From RPQJ01 sp963846885 (lineage in GTDB: Bacteria; Pseudomonadota; Gammaproteobacteria; Steroidobacterales; Steroidobacteraceae): a DNA stretch of 64,000 nt. A model generated the notes under the pieces. That model had not been told where the DNA came from. It made no database searches and saw only the letters and a list, made by a program, of their open reading frames with translations. This document shows positions 17,532 to 26,623 of this stretch, one piece after another; position 1 is the first letter of the stretch; each line of letters begins with the position of its first letter. The translations under genes and the position numbers were made by a program. The stretch is from NCBI GenBank assembly GCA_963846885.1, contig CAWJXS010000007.1, forward strand, positions 62,001-126,000, in the 5' to 3' direction.

Positions 17532-18758
17532 TCAACTGCCAGCTCGCGTTGCGGCGAACCCGGCGATGCGGCGTGCGGCCTCGTCGCAGTCTTCGACGCT
17601 GGCCACGAGCGAGATGCGGACACGACCACGGCCCGGGTTGCCGTGAGCCGTGTCGCGCGCGAGATAGGTGCCCGGCAGCACAGTCACGTGCTGCTGCTCG
17701 AACAGCCCGCGCGCGAATGCTTCGTCGTCGCCCACCTGCAGCCAGAGATAGAAGCCGCCTGCCGGGATCACGGGCGCCTGCTGCAGGGCCTGCGCGATGA
17801 CCGGAGTGACCCGCGCGAACTTCTCGCGATACAGCCGCCGGTTGGCAACGACGTGCAACTCGTCGTTCCACGCCGGGATGCTGGCAAGCTGGGTGTGCAA
17901 CGGCACCGCGCAGCCATGGTACGTGCGGTAGAGGCGGTACCGCGCCATGAAGGCGGCGTCGCCGGCGACGAAGCCCGAGCGCAGGCCCGGCACGCTCGAG
18001 CGCTTCGACAGGCTGTGAAATACCACGCAGCGTTCGAAGGTGTCGTTGCCGGCCGCGAACGCGGCCTGCAGCAGCCCCGGTGGCGGCGCCGACTCGTCGT
18101 GGTAAAGCTCCGAATAGCATTCGTCGGACGCGATGATGAAGCCGTAACGCGCCGAGAGTTCCAGCGCGCGCCGCAGGTAGCTTAAGGGCATGACCGCGCC
18201 GGTGGGATTGCCCGGCGTGCACAGGAAGAGGACCTGGCAGCGCGCCCACGTGGCGGCATCCACGGCATCGAGATCCGGCAGGTAGCCCGTGTCTGCGGTG
18301 CAGTTCAGGAAATGCGGCTCGGCGCCGGCAAGCAACGCCGCGCCTTCGTAGATCTGGTAGAACGGGTTGGGCATCAGCACCAGCGGCCGCGCGCGTGCCG
18401 CGACTGTCCCCGCGTCGATCACTGCCTGCACGAACGAGAACAGCGCTTCGCGCGTGCCGTTGACCGGCAGCACCATGTCGTCCGCGCGGATCGTGCCCGG
18501 GGGCAGCGCAAACCGGCGTTCGAGCCAGCGGGCGATGGCTTCCCGCAGGGCGGGCAGCCCCAGGGCCACCGGATAACTCCCCAGCGATTCCCCGAGCGCG
18601 CGCACCAGCGCCTCGCCCACGAACGCGGGCGGGGCGTGTTTCGGTTCACCGATCGAGAGCGGAATGTGCCGCAGGTGGGCGGGCGGCGTCGCGCCGGCCA
18701 GCAGCGTGCGCAGCCGCTCGAACGGGTAGGGCTGCAGCAGGTCGAGCAGCGGGTTCAA
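17532..18758 (-). CDS. dapC: N-succinyldiaminopimelate aminotransferase
   Basis: DapC transfers an amino group from glutamate to N-succinyl-2-amino-6-ketopimelate, between DapD and DapE. The 408 residues follow fold type I PLP enzymes: NPFYQIYEGA, TPGNPTGAV (Asn184), SDECYSELY (Asp212) and SLSKRSSVPGLR with the PLP lysine at 252. The N-terminus NPLLDLLQPYPFERL matches family starts, which places the start at TTG 18758, overlapping the glnD stop as TTGA. The gene is read with glnD and map. Confidence 0.9.
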   Translation of the reverse strand: MNPLLDLLQPYPFERLRTLLAGATPPAHLRHIPLSIGEPKHAPPAFVGEALVRALGESLGSYPVALGLPALREAIARWLERRFALPPGTIRADDMVLPVNGTREALFSFVQAVIDAGTVAARARPLVLMPNPFYQIYEGAALLAGAEPHFLNCTADTGYLPDLDAVDAATWARCQVLFLCTPGNPTGAVMPLSYLRRALELSARYGFIIASDECYSELYHDESAPPPGLLQAAFAAGNDTFERCVVFHSLSKRSSVPGLRSGFVAGDAAFMARYRLYRTYHGCAVPLHTQLASIPAWNDELHVVANRRLYREKFARVTPVIAQALQQAPVIPAGGFYLWLQVGDDEAFARGLFEQQHVTVLPGTYLARDTAHGNPGRGRVRISLVASVEDCDEAARRIAGFAATRAGS

Positions 18759-21481
18759 GCCGGTCGCTGCGGCTGCTGCTGCGCGTCGCGACGGTCGAGA
18801 GCCTGGCCGATGCTTTCGCGCAGACGTTCGCACGCATCGGCCGAGAGCGGACCGCCCTGGGCGTCGGTAATGTAGAAGACGTCTTCGGCACGCTCGCCGA
18901 TCGTCAGGATCTTGGCGGTGTTCACGTCGATCTGTTCGGCCAGGAACACCTTGCCGATTTCCGACAGCAATCCTGGACGGTCGCCGGCGATGATCTCGAG
19001 CACCGTCCGGTGCTGCATCGGGTCTTCGCCGATCGTGATCTGCGTGGGCGTCGTGAACATGCGCACCTGGCGCGGGGCCCGGCGCGTCACGACCGGGAGG
19101 TCTGCCTCTGCGCTCTGCAGCACGCGGCGCAATTGCTGTTCGATCTGGTGCGCACGATGGCGGTCCGCGATCGGCTGCCCCGTGTCCTCGAGCACCAGGT
19201 AGGTGTCGAGCCCCAACCCGCCGTCGAGCGGCGTGATGCGTGCGTCGACGATGTTGAGGCCCATCTGGTCGAGCAGCGCCGTGGTGCGGGCGAAGTTCTC
19301 CTGCCGGTGCGGGCCGCACGTGAGGACCGCGTTGCCGCCGCGCTCCACCGCCGTGCGCACTGCGACGATCAGCGACAGGTCTTCGGGCTCGGTGTCGGCG
19401 AGCAGCTTCGTGTGCCACGCGACCTCGGGCGGCGTGTAGCGCAGGAAATAGATGTCGTTCATGCGCGTCCAGATGGACGCAGCGCGCTCTGCCGGTACGT
19501 TTTCCTGCGCCAGCAGTTCCAGCGCTTTCGCCTTGGTCTCCGCGACCAGTTCGACACGATCGACTGGCGCCTCGATGCCGCGGCGCAGGGCGCGGCGCAC
19601 GCGCTCGTAGAAGTCGTGGAACAGCGAGGCCTTCCACGAGTTCCAGAGCTTGGGGTTCGTGCCGCGGACGTCGGCCACGGTCAGCAGGTACAGGTAGTCG
19701 AGGTGCGTCTGGTCGCCCACCGTGCGGGCGAAATCCTGGATCACCTTCGGGTCGGAAATGTCCTTTTTCTGCGCGGTCACCGAGAACAGCAGGTGATTGC
19801 GCACGAGCCACGCCACCAGGCGCGCGTCGTAACGCGTGAGGCCCTGCTCGAGGCAGAACGCCTCGGCGTCCACGGAACCGAGCTCGGAATGATCGCCGCC
19901 GCGCCCCTTGGCGATGTCGTGGAACAGGGCGGCGAGGTACGCGAGCTCCGGCCGCTGCAGGGTGGCGAACAGGCGCGACATCTCGGGCAGTTCGTGCTCG
20001 AAGCGCGGCAGTGCCATGCGCCGCAGGTTGCGCAGGACGAACAGGATGTGCGCGTCGACGGTGTAGGCGTGGAACAGGTCGTACTGCATGCGGCCGACCA
20101 CGCGGCCGAACGCGGGAATGTACCGGCCCAGCACCCCGTACAGGTTCATGCGGCGCAGTTCGTGCGTGACGCCGACCGGCGCGCGCAACAGTTCGAGGAA
20201 CAGGCGATGGTGGCGCGGGTTCTGGCGGAATTCCTCGTCCATCAGCCACAGGTGCCGGCCGAGCAGGCGGATCGTCGTCGCGCGCACGCCGCGCACGTCC
20301 GGGTTTTCCTGCATCAGCCGGAACAGCTCGAGCATGGCTGCAGGATTGCGCACGAACGTGTCGTCGCTGGTGACCTCGAGGTAGTCGTTGCGGATCTGGA
20401 AGCGCGGGTTGAGCGGAACGATCGTGCTCTCGCCCTCGTTCAGGATCGCCTCGCGGAACAGCTGCAGCAGCATTTCGTTGAGCAGGCTCACGTCCATGAC
20501 GGTGCGGTAATAGCGCTGCATGAACTGCTCGACCGCGAGCGTGTAGGTGGCGTCCTCGTAGCCGAACTGCTTGGCGATGCGGATCTGGTGATCGAACAGC
20601 AGGCGGTCTTCGCGCCGGCCCGTGATCGTGTGCAGCGCGAAGCGCACCTTCCACAGGAAAGCCTGCGCCTGCCGCAACTTGCGCAGCTCGGCCCCGGTGA
20701 GGAAGCCGTGCCCGACCAGCTCGTCGAGCGTCTCGGCGCCGAAGTGGCGCTTCGCCACCCAGCCGATGGTCTGGATGTCGCGCAGGCCGCCCGGGCTCGC
20801 CTTCACGTTGGGCTCGAGGTTGTAGCCCGTGTCGTGATAGCGGTGATGCCGCGACTGCTGCTCGGCCACCTTGGCCTCGAAGAACGCCTTGGACGACCAC
20901 ACCTTGTCTTGCGCCAGCGCGCGCTTCATCGACTGGAACAGGTGCTCGGGGCCCGCGAGCAGGCGCGCCTCGATGAACGTGGTCGCGACGCTGACGTCGG
21001 CCGCGCTTTCGCGCTGGCAGTCGTCGATCGTGCGCACGGCATGGCCGACTTCGAGGCCGATGTCCCAGAGGAACGTCAGGAAGCGCTCGATGCCGGCTTC
21101 GGCCTCGACCACTTCACTTTTCGGCAGCAGGATCAGCACGTCGATGTCGGAGCAGGGGTGCAGCTCGCCGCGCCCGTAACCGCCCACGGCGATCAGGTTG
21201 ACGTCCTTTGCATGCGCCCCGACGTGCAGCTGCCAGGCGCTGCGCAGCACGATGTCGACGACGCGCGCGCGGTCGCGCACGAGTCCTTCCACCGGCTCGT
21301 CGTCGGCGAAGCGCTGCTTCAGGCTGGTGTCGCCCGCTGCCAGCGCTGCGCGGAAGGCAGCCACGGTGTCACCGCCCGTTGCGAGCGTCGCTGGCAGCGT
21401 CGCGAGGTAGCTCCAGGGGGCTGGAGTGAACGGGACCGGGCCCGTGTCGAGATCGTCGAAGGGCGTCAGCGGTGTGCTCAC
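18755..21481 (-). CDS. glnD: Bifunctional uridylyltransferase/uridylyl-removing enzyme
   Basis: GlnD senses glutamine and adds or removes UMP on PII proteins. The 908 residues contain the nucleotidyltransferase motif GGYGRGELHPCSDID (100-114, Asp112 and Asp114), the HD hydrolase motif LFHDIAKGRGGDHSELG and two C-terminal ACT domains (starting near NAVLTCGPHRQENFARTTALL and VLEIIAGDRPGLLSEIG). The start is GTG 21481, overlapping the map stop as GTGA. The map-glnD-dapC order is a known gammaproteobacterial arrangement. Confidence 0.96.
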   Translation of the reverse strand: MSTPLTPFDDLDTGPVPFTPAPWSYLATLPATLATGGDTVAAFRAALAAGDTSLKQRFADDEPVEGLVRDRARVVDIVLRSAWQLHVGAHAKDVNLIAVGGYGRGELHPCSDIDVLILLPKSEVVEAEAGIERFLTFLWDIGLEVGHAVRTIDDCQRESAADVSVATTFIEARLLAGPEHLFQSMKRALAQDKVWSSKAFFEAKVAEQQSRHHRYHDTGYNLEPNVKASPGGLRDIQTIGWVAKRHFGAETLDELVGHGFLTGAELRKLRQAQAFLWKVRFALHTITGRREDRLLFDHQIRIAKQFGYEDATYTLAVEQFMQRYYRTVMDVSLLNEMLLQLFREAILNEGESTIVPLNPRFQIRNDYLEVTSDDTFVRNPAAMLELFRLMQENPDVRGVRATTIRLLGRHLWLMDEEFRQNPRHHRLFLELLRAPVGVTHELRRMNLYGVLGRYIPAFGRVVGRMQYDLFHAYTVDAHILFVLRNLRRMALPRFEHELPEMSRLFATLQRPELAYLAALFHDIAKGRGGDHSELGSVDAEAFCLEQGLTRYDARLVAWLVRNHLLFSVTAQKKDISDPKVIQDFARTVGDQTHLDYLYLLTVADVRGTNPKLWNSWKASLFHDFYERVRRALRRGIEAPVDRVELVAETKAKALELLAQENVPAERAASIWTRMNDIYFLRYTPPEVAWHTKLLADTEPEDLSLIVAVRTAVERGGNAVLTCGPHRQENFARTTALLDQMGLNIVDARITPLDGGLGLDTYLVLEDTGQPIADRHRAHQIEQQLRRVLQSAEADLPVVTRRAPRQVRMFTTPTQITIGEDPMQHRTVLEIIAGDRPGLLSEIGKVFLAEQIDVNTAKILTIGERAEDVFYITDAQGGPLSADACERLRESIGQALDRRDAQQQPQRPA

Positions 21482-22311
21482 GCGGGGGGCTGCTCGTTGG
21501 CGCCCAGGGTCAGCACTTCGCAGCCGGCCGGGGTGACCAGGATCGTGTGCTCCCACTGCGCCGACAGCGAATGATCGCGCGTGATGACCGTCCAGCCGTC
21601 AGGCAGCAGGCGCACGTCGCGCCGGCCCGCATTGACCATGGGCTCGATCGTGAACGTCATGCCGGCTTCGAGTTCGAGACCGGTGCCAGCCGTGCCGTAG
21701 TGCAGCACCTGCGGGTCTTCGTGGAAGCCGCGGCCGATACCGTGGCCGCAATATTCACGCACCACCGAGTAATGATTGGCTTCGACGAACTTCTGGATCG
21801 TCGCGCCGATGTCGCCGAGGCGAGCGCCGGGGCGCACGGTGCGGATGCCGTGCCACAGCGCTGCGCGCGTGAGTTCGCACAGCCGCGCTGCATGGGGCAG
21901 CGGCTTGCCCACGTGGAACATGCGGCTCGTGTCGCCGTGGTAGCCGTCCTTGATCACCGTGATGTCGACGTTGACGATGTCGCCCTGCTTCAGTTTCTTG
22001 TCGCCCGGGATGCCGTGGCAGACGACATGGTTCACCGACGTGCAGATCGACTTGGGGAAGCCGCGGTAGCCGAGCGGGGCAGGGATCGCCTGTTGCGGCC
22101 CCACGATGAAATCGTGGCAGACGCGGTTCAGGTCGTCGGTGGTGACGCCGGGGACGATGTGGGGCCCGATCATGTCGAGCACTTCGGCAGCGAGCCGGCC
22201 TGCCACGCGCATGGCAGCCTGGTCGGCCGGGCCCTTGATCAGGACGCTGTGGGCGTCACTGGCCGGGCCGGGCGGGGGGCTGCCGGGTGCCCGGGTGGGT
22301 AAATACTGCAT
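21478..22311 (-). CDS. map: Methionine aminopeptidase, type I
   Basis: Map removes the initiator methionine from new proteins. Metal ligands are in context in NVDITVIKDGYHGDTSR (two Asp), GHGIGRGFHEDP (His), FTIEPMV (Glu) and WEHTILV (Glu). The 277 residues include about 15 extra N-terminal residues rich in proline and glycine before the catalytic core, so a later start is possible. It is divergent from rpsB, the usual arrangement. Confidence 0.95.
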   Translation of the reverse strand: MQYLPTRAPGSPPPGPASDAHSVLIKGPADQAAMRVAGRLAAEVLDMIGPHIVPGVTTDDLNRVCHDFIVGPQQAIPAPLGYRGFPKSICTSVNHVVCHGIPGDKKLKQGDIVNVDITVIKDGYHGDTSRMFHVGKPLPHAARLCELTRAALWHGIRTVRPGARLGDIGATIQKFVEANHYSVVREYCGHGIGRGFHEDPQVLHYGTAGTGLELEAGMTFTIEPMVNAGRRDVRLLPDGWTVITRDHSLSAQWEHTILVTPAGCEVLTLGANEQPPA

Positions 22312-22388
22312 TTAGGCGTCCTGGCGAGCGGTTCCCGCGCCCGCCGGGGGCGGGAGAGGGGTGAGTGTAGGCCGTCGGGCCTAAGTAT

Positions 22389-22417
22389 TTGATAATCCGA
22401 GGGCGCGATGGTATAAA
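22389..22417 (+). promoter_or_regulatory. Probable sigma-70 promoter of rpsB-tsf
   Basis: TTGATA (22389-22394), a 17-base spacer and TATAAA (22412-22417) make a good vegetative promoter. It leaves a leader of about 125 bases before the rpsB start. Gammaproteobacterial rpsB leaders bind S2 for autoregulation; a comparable structure here is expected but I have not folded it. A GC hairpin of the REP-like type (about 22333-22362) lies between this promoter and map. Confidence 0.6.
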
Positions 22418-22547
22418 GCGCGGCCTTTTTTGACAATTAAATCCGCACACACACCGTCACGTGTGGCTGGGTGCCCGGCAGGTCGTGAGACTTTCCTGGG
22501 TTGCCGCATGGGGTGTGTGGAGGTTCAACCCTTCAAGGAGTTTTCTC

Positions 22548-23558
22548 ATGTCCGGCATGTCCATGCGACAGATGCTGGAAGCGGGTGTTCATTTTGGACA
22601 CCAGACCCGCTTCTGGAACCCGAAGATGTCCCCTTTCATCTTCGGCGAACGTAACCGTATCCACATCATCAACCTCGAGCACTCGCTGCCCCTCTACAAC
22701 GAGGCTGCGGGGTTCATCCGCAACATCGTCGCCGACGGCGGCAAGGTCCTCTTCGTCGGCACGAAGCGGTCCGCGCGCGAAGCGATCGCCCAGGAAGCAG
22801 CCCGCTGCGGCATGCCCTGGGTCAGCCATCGCTGGCTCGGCGGCATGCTCACGAACTTCAAGACCATCAAGCAGTCGATCCGCCGCCTCGCCGAAATCGA
22901 CGAGATGCAGGCGAACGGCACGCTCGACCAGCGCAGCAAGCGCGAAGCGCAGATGGTGCGGCGCGAGCGCGAGAAGCTCGACCGCAGCCTCGGCGGCATC
23001 AAGGACATGGACGGCATCCCGGACGTGATGTTCGTGATCGACGTCGGTCACGAGAAGATCGCGATCCACGAAGCGCAGAAGCTCGGCATTCCCGTCGTCG
23101 CCGTGGTTGACACGAACTGCTCGCCGGAAGGCATCAGCTACGTGATCCCGGGCAACGACGACGCGATGCGCGCGATCCAGCTGTACGCCTCGGGCATCGC
23201 CGACGCCGTCATCGAGGGCCGTTCGACGGTCGTCGAAATGCAGGTCGGTGAAGACGAGTTCGTCGAACTCGACGAAGAAGGCAAGCCGCGCGCGCGCACC
23301 GGCGCACCGAAGCCGGCCCGCAAGGCTCCGGCCCGCAAGAAGACCGCCGCCGGTCCCAAGCGCAAGCCGACCGACGACACCGCGGCCGCCGAGCAGCGCG
23401 CCGAAGAACTCGTCGAAGCCGATCCGGAAGAGAGCGCTGAAGCCTTCATGGCCCGGCGTGAGGCTGCCCGCAAGGCGAAGCCGGCCGTTGCGGCTGCTCC
23501 CGTTGCTGACGCTGCCGCGGCCGAGCCGGCTGCGCCGGCCCCGACCGAAGGCGCCTGA
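22548..23558 (+). CDS. rpsB: 30S ribosomal protein S2 with long C-terminal tail
   Basis: S2 core motifs are present from MSMRQMLEAGVHFGHQ to PVVAVVDTNCSPEGISYVIPGNDDA. ATG 22548 follows AAGGAG. The protein is 336 residues, while S2 usually ends near 240-255. From about residue 242 an added tail of some 90 residues is lysine/proline-rich first (PKPARKAPARKKTAAGPKR) and then alanine/glutamate-rich, ending APAPTEGA. The tail is in frame and has the same codon bias, so it is not an artefact. Tails of this kind occur in some GC-rich bacteria; their role is unclear. Co-transcribed with tsf two bases downstream. Confidence 0.96.
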   Translation: MSGMSMRQMLEAGVHFGHQTRFWNPKMSPFIFGERNRIHIINLEHSLPLYNEAAGFIRNIVADGGKVLFVGTKRSAREAIAQEAARCGMPWVSHRWLGGMLTNFKTIKQSIRRLAEIDEMQANGTLDQRSKREAQMVRREREKLDRSLGGIKDMDGIPDVMFVIDVGHEKIAIHEAQKLGIPVVAVVDTNCSPEGISYVIPGNDDAMRAIQLYASGIADAVIEGRSTVVEMQVGEDEFVELDEEGKPRARTGAPKPARKAPARKKTAAGPKRKPTDDTAAAEQRAEELVEADPEESAEAFMARREAARKAKPAVAAAPVADAAAAEPAAPAPTEGA

Positions 23559-23560
23559 TC

Positions 23561-24451
23561 ATGGCCGTCACCGCAGAGGCAGTGAAGGCGCTGCGCGAGC
23601 GCACGGGCGCCGGCATGATGGAGTGCAAGAAGGCCCTCGTCGAAACCAACGGCGACCTCGAGGCCGCTGCCGAGATCATGCGCAAGTCCGGACTCGCCAA
23701 GGCCGACAAGAAGGCCGGCCGCGTCGCGGCTGAGGGCGTGGTCGTCGTCGAGCGTACGGCCGATGGCAAGCGGGCCGCCGTGGTCGAGGTCAATTCCGAG
23801 ACCGACTTCGTCGCGCGCGAGAAGGACTTCCAGGGCTTTGCCGCCGACGTCGCCAAGGCTGCGCTCAACGCGCAGCCCGCCGATCTCGAGGCGTTGCTCG
23901 CCACGAAGCTCGCGTCCGGCAAGACGGTCGAGGAAACCCGCCGCGAACTGATCGCCCGCATCGGCGAGAACATCGGCGTGCGTCGCTTTGAACTGCTCGC
24001 AGCGGACGCGCCGCTGTCCACCTACAGCCACGGCACCCGCATCGGCGTGGTCGTGCAGCTCGTAGGCGGCGACGACGCGCTCGGCCGCGACCTCGCGATG
24101 CACATCGCCGCGATCAATCCGCAGTACCTCTCTGCGGACGACGTCCCGGCCGACCAGGTCGCGAAGGAAAAGGACATCTTCGTGGCGCAGGTCGCGCAGG
24201 ACCCGAAGACTGCCGGCAAGCCGGCGGAGATCGTGGCCAAGATGGTCGACGGCAAGGTGCGCAAGTTCCTGGGCGAGATCACGCTGCTCGGGCAGCCGTT
24301 CGTCAAGGACGACAAGCTGGCCGTGGGCGACGTGCTGAAAAAGGCCAATGCCAAGGTCGTGCGGTTCGTCCGCTACGAAGTGGGCGCGGGCATCGAGAAG
24401 AAGCAGGAAAACTTCGCCGAGGAAGTGGCGGCTGCAGTCCGGGGCGCCTGA
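23561..24451 (+). CDS. tsf: Elongation factor Ts
   Basis: EF-Ts is the nucleotide exchange factor for EF-Tu. The 296 residues begin with the UBA-like domain (VKALRERTGAGMMECKKALVE, with MMECKKAL typical) and carry the signature VNSETDFVARE. The core ends in the C-terminal module QPFVKDDKLAVGDVLK. ATG lies two bases after the rpsB stop. A strong terminator follows, so rpsB-tsf is one unit. Confidence 0.97.
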   Translation: MAVTAEAVKALRERTGAGMMECKKALVETNGDLEAAAEIMRKSGLAKADKKAGRVAAEGVVVVERTADGKRAAVVEVNSETDFVAREKDFQGFAADVAKAALNAQPADLEALLATKLASGKTVEETRRELIARIGENIGVRRFELLAADAPLSTYSHGTRIGVVVQLVGGDDALGRDLAMHIAAINPQYLSADDVPADQVAKEKDIFVAQVAQDPKTAGKPAEIVAKMVDGKVRKFLGEITLLGQPFVKDDKLAVGDVLKKANAKVVRFVRYEVGAGIEKKQENFAEEVAAAVRGA

Positions 24452-24485
24452 GCCCGGGCCTCGGCCCTGCGATTTCGACCGACAT

Positions 24486-24510
24486 GGAACCCCGCGCAAG
24501 CGGGGTTCCT
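24486..24510 (+). terminator. Terminator hairpin after tsf
   Basis: GGAACCCCGC (24486-24495), loop GCAA, GCGGGGTTCC (24500-24509) is a perfect 10-bp stem with a GNRA-like tetraloop, followed by TTATAAT. The T run is short. The downstream TATAAT (24511-24516) could double as the -10 of a pyrH promoter, but no -35 is visible because that position lies in the stem. Confidence 0.7.
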
Positions 24511-24545
24511 TATAATGGGGCCAGCAAACCCCGCTGCGAGGGACG

Positions 24546-25278
24546 ATGGAAACCAAAGCAGACGCGCAACCGCCTACCCGCCGCATCCTCGTCAAGCTGT
24601 CCGGCGAGGCGCTGATGGGCGAGGGCGATTACGGCATCGACCCGGCGTTCCTGCGCCGGCTCGCCACGCGAGATCCGCAGCGTGTGCGAGGCCGGCGTCG
24701 AGATCGGGTTGGTCGTCGGCGGGGGTAACCTGTTTCGCGGTGCCGGGTTGGCCCGCGCCGGCATGGATCGGGTCACGGGCGACCACATGGGCATGCTGGC
24801 CACGGTCATGAACGCGCTGGCCCTGCAGGACGCGCTCGAATCCATGAATGTCCCCACCCGCGTCATGTCGGCCGTGCGCATCAACCAGGTGTGCGAGGAC
24901 TACATCCGCCGCCGCGCCGTGCGCCACCTCGAGAAAGGCCGCGTGATCATCTTCGCCGCCGGCACGGGCAACCCGTTCTTCACCACCGACACCGCGGCGA
25001 GCCTGCGCGCAGTCGAGATCGACGCCCGCCTGCTGCTGAAGGCGACCAAGGTCGACGGCATCTACGACTCCGACCCGATGCTGAACCCCGCGGCGAAGCG
25101 TTACGATCGCCTGACCTACGACCAGGTGCTGGACCAGCGCCTGAACGTGATGGACCAGACCGCGATCGTGCTGTGTCGCGACCACCAGTTGCCGCTGCGA
25201 GTATTCAACCTGAATGATCCGGGCGCGCTCGTGCGCGCCGCCACCGGCGAAGACGTCGGCACCCTGGTCACCAACTGA
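24546..25278 (+). CDS. pyrH: UMP kinase, with an apparent +1 frameshift
   Basis: PyrH makes UDP from UMP and is essential. The N-terminus RRILVKLSGEALMGEGDYGIDP and the remainder (VCEAGVEIGLVVGGGNLFRG, FFTTDTAASLRAVE, AVKVDG-type KATKVDGIYDSDP) are unmistakable but in two frames. Removing one base near 24666-24670 gives LAT-EIRSVCEAG and a 243-residue protein of normal size. Because the gene is essential, an inserted base in the consensus is far more likely than a real lesion. It is followed by frr 41 bases downstream. Confidence 0.93.
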
Positions 25279-25319
25279 GACAGAACCAATGCGGCTCACG
25301 CCGTTCGATGGGAGACCCC

Positions 25320-25877
25320 ATGCTCGATGAAATCAAGAAAGACGCCGCGGAACGCATGACGAAGTGCGTCGCAGCCTACCGGCACGAACTGAAGCGGTTG
25401 CGCACCGGTCGTGCCAGCGCGAGCCTGGTGGACCACATCCGCGTCGATTACTACGGCGCCGAATCGCCGCTCAGCCAGGTCGCCAACATCGCCGTCGAAG
25501 ACGCGCGCACGCTCACGATCGTGCCGTACGACAAGCAGATGGTGACGGTGATCGAAAAGGCGCTCATGAAGTCCGACCTCGGCATCACGCCGAACACGGC
25601 CGGCAGCGTGATCCGCGTGCCGATGCCTGCGCTCACCGAGGAGCGCCGCCGCGACCTCACCAAGGTCGTCAAGCACGAGGCCGAGAACGCCCGCGTCGCG
25701 ATCCGCAACGTGCGCCGCGACGTGATGCAGGACCTCAAGGAAATGCTCAAGGAAAAGCTCGTCTCCGAGGACGACGACCGGCGCGCCCAGGACGACGTGC
25801 AGAAACTCACCGACAAGTTCGTTGCCGAGGTCGACGTCGTCCTGCACGAGAAAGAAAAGGAACTGATGCAGGTCTGA
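25320..25877 (+). CDS. frr: Ribosome recycling factor
   Basis: RRF splits post-termination ribosomes with EF-G. The 185 residues fit the family exactly: MLDEIKKDAAERM at the start, RTGRASASLVDHI, IPYDK-type TIVPYDKQMV, and the C-terminal helical KHEAENARVAIRNVRRD. I chose ATG 25320, preceded by GGGAGA; ATG 25308 would add four residues. Confidence 0.96.
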   Translation: MLDEIKKDAAERMTKCVAAYRHELKRLRTGRASASLVDHIRVDYYGAESPLSQVANIAVEDARTLTIVPYDKQMVTVIEKALMKSDLGITPNTAGSVIRVPMPALTEERRRDLTKVVKHEAENARVAIRNVRRDVMQDLKEMLKEKLVSEDDDRRAQDDVQKLTDKFVAEVDVVLHEKEKELMQV

Positions 25878-25882
25878 GCGTC

Positions 25883-26623
25883 GTGTCGCAACCCGCAGTG
25901 GGCGCGTCCGGCCTGCCACGCCACGTTGCCGTCATCATGGATGGCAATGGGCGCTGGGCCCAGCGCCGCGCCTTGCCGCGGCACTTCGGGCATCGCGCGG
26001 GCGCCAAGGCCGTGCGCGCGACGGTCGAAGGCTGCGCCCGTCGCGGCATCGAGGCGCTCACGATCTTTGCGTTCTCGAGCGAGAACTGGCAGCGCCCGCC
26101 CGAAGAGGTGACGCGCCTGATGGAGCTCTTCGTCGAGTCCATCGACAAGGAAGTCGACGAGCTGCATCGCAATGGGATCCGCGTCCGCTTCATCGGCGAG
26201 CTCTCGCGCCTGCGCGAAGGGCTCGACGCCAAGATCCGGGCAGCCGAGGCGCGCACGGCGGGCAATACGCGCATGACGCTCTACATTGCTGTTTCGTACG
26301 GTGGCCGCTGGGACATCGTCGAGGCTGCGCGCCGGCTGGCGCAGCGCGTCGCGGCCGGTACGCTCGCTCCGGGTGCCATCGACGAAGACTCCTTCGCCGC
26401 GGAACTGCAGCTGGCCGGTGCGCCCGAGCCCGACCTGTTCATCCGCACCGGCGGCGAGCAGCGCATCAGCAACTTCCTGCTGTGGAACCTCGCCTACTCG
26501 GAGCTCTACTTCTGCGACACGCTGTGGCCCGATTTTGACGATGAGGCGCTCGAGGCCGCCTTGCGCTTCTATTCGAGCCGGCAACGGCGTTTCGGCCTGA
26601 CCGGCGCGCAGGTCGCGCGATGA
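25883..26623 (+). CDS. uppS: Undecaprenyl diphosphate synthase
   Basis: UppS builds the C55 lipid carrier from farnesyl diphosphate and isopentenyl diphosphate. HVAVIMDGNGRWA carries the catalytic Asp, FAFSSENWQRP and LFIRTGGEQRISNFLLWN are the cis-prenyltransferase signatures. The 246 residues assume GTG 25883; GTG 25898 is also possible. It lies five bases after frr and overlaps cdsA by four. Confidence 0.95.
   Translation: MSQPAVGASGLPRHVAVIMDGNGRWAQRRALPRHFGHRAGAKAVRATVEGCARRGIEALTIFAFSSENWQRPPEEVTRLMELFVESIDKEVDELHRNGIRVRFIGELSRLREGLDAKIRAAEARTAGNTRMTLYIAVSYGGRWDIVEAARRLAQRVAAGTLAPGAIDEDSFAAELQLAGAPEPDLFIRTGGEQRISNFLLWNLAYSELYFCDTLWPDFDDEALEAALRFYSSRQRRFGLTGAQVAR

Noticed and set aside
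19010..21574. An 854-codon open frame antisense to glnD
   Set aside because: It is a shadow of glnD with no recognisable domain and no ribosome site.
24511..24516. TATAAT as -10 of a pyrH promoter
   Set aside because: The -35 position would lie in the stem of the tsf terminator and does not match; noted only as a possibility.
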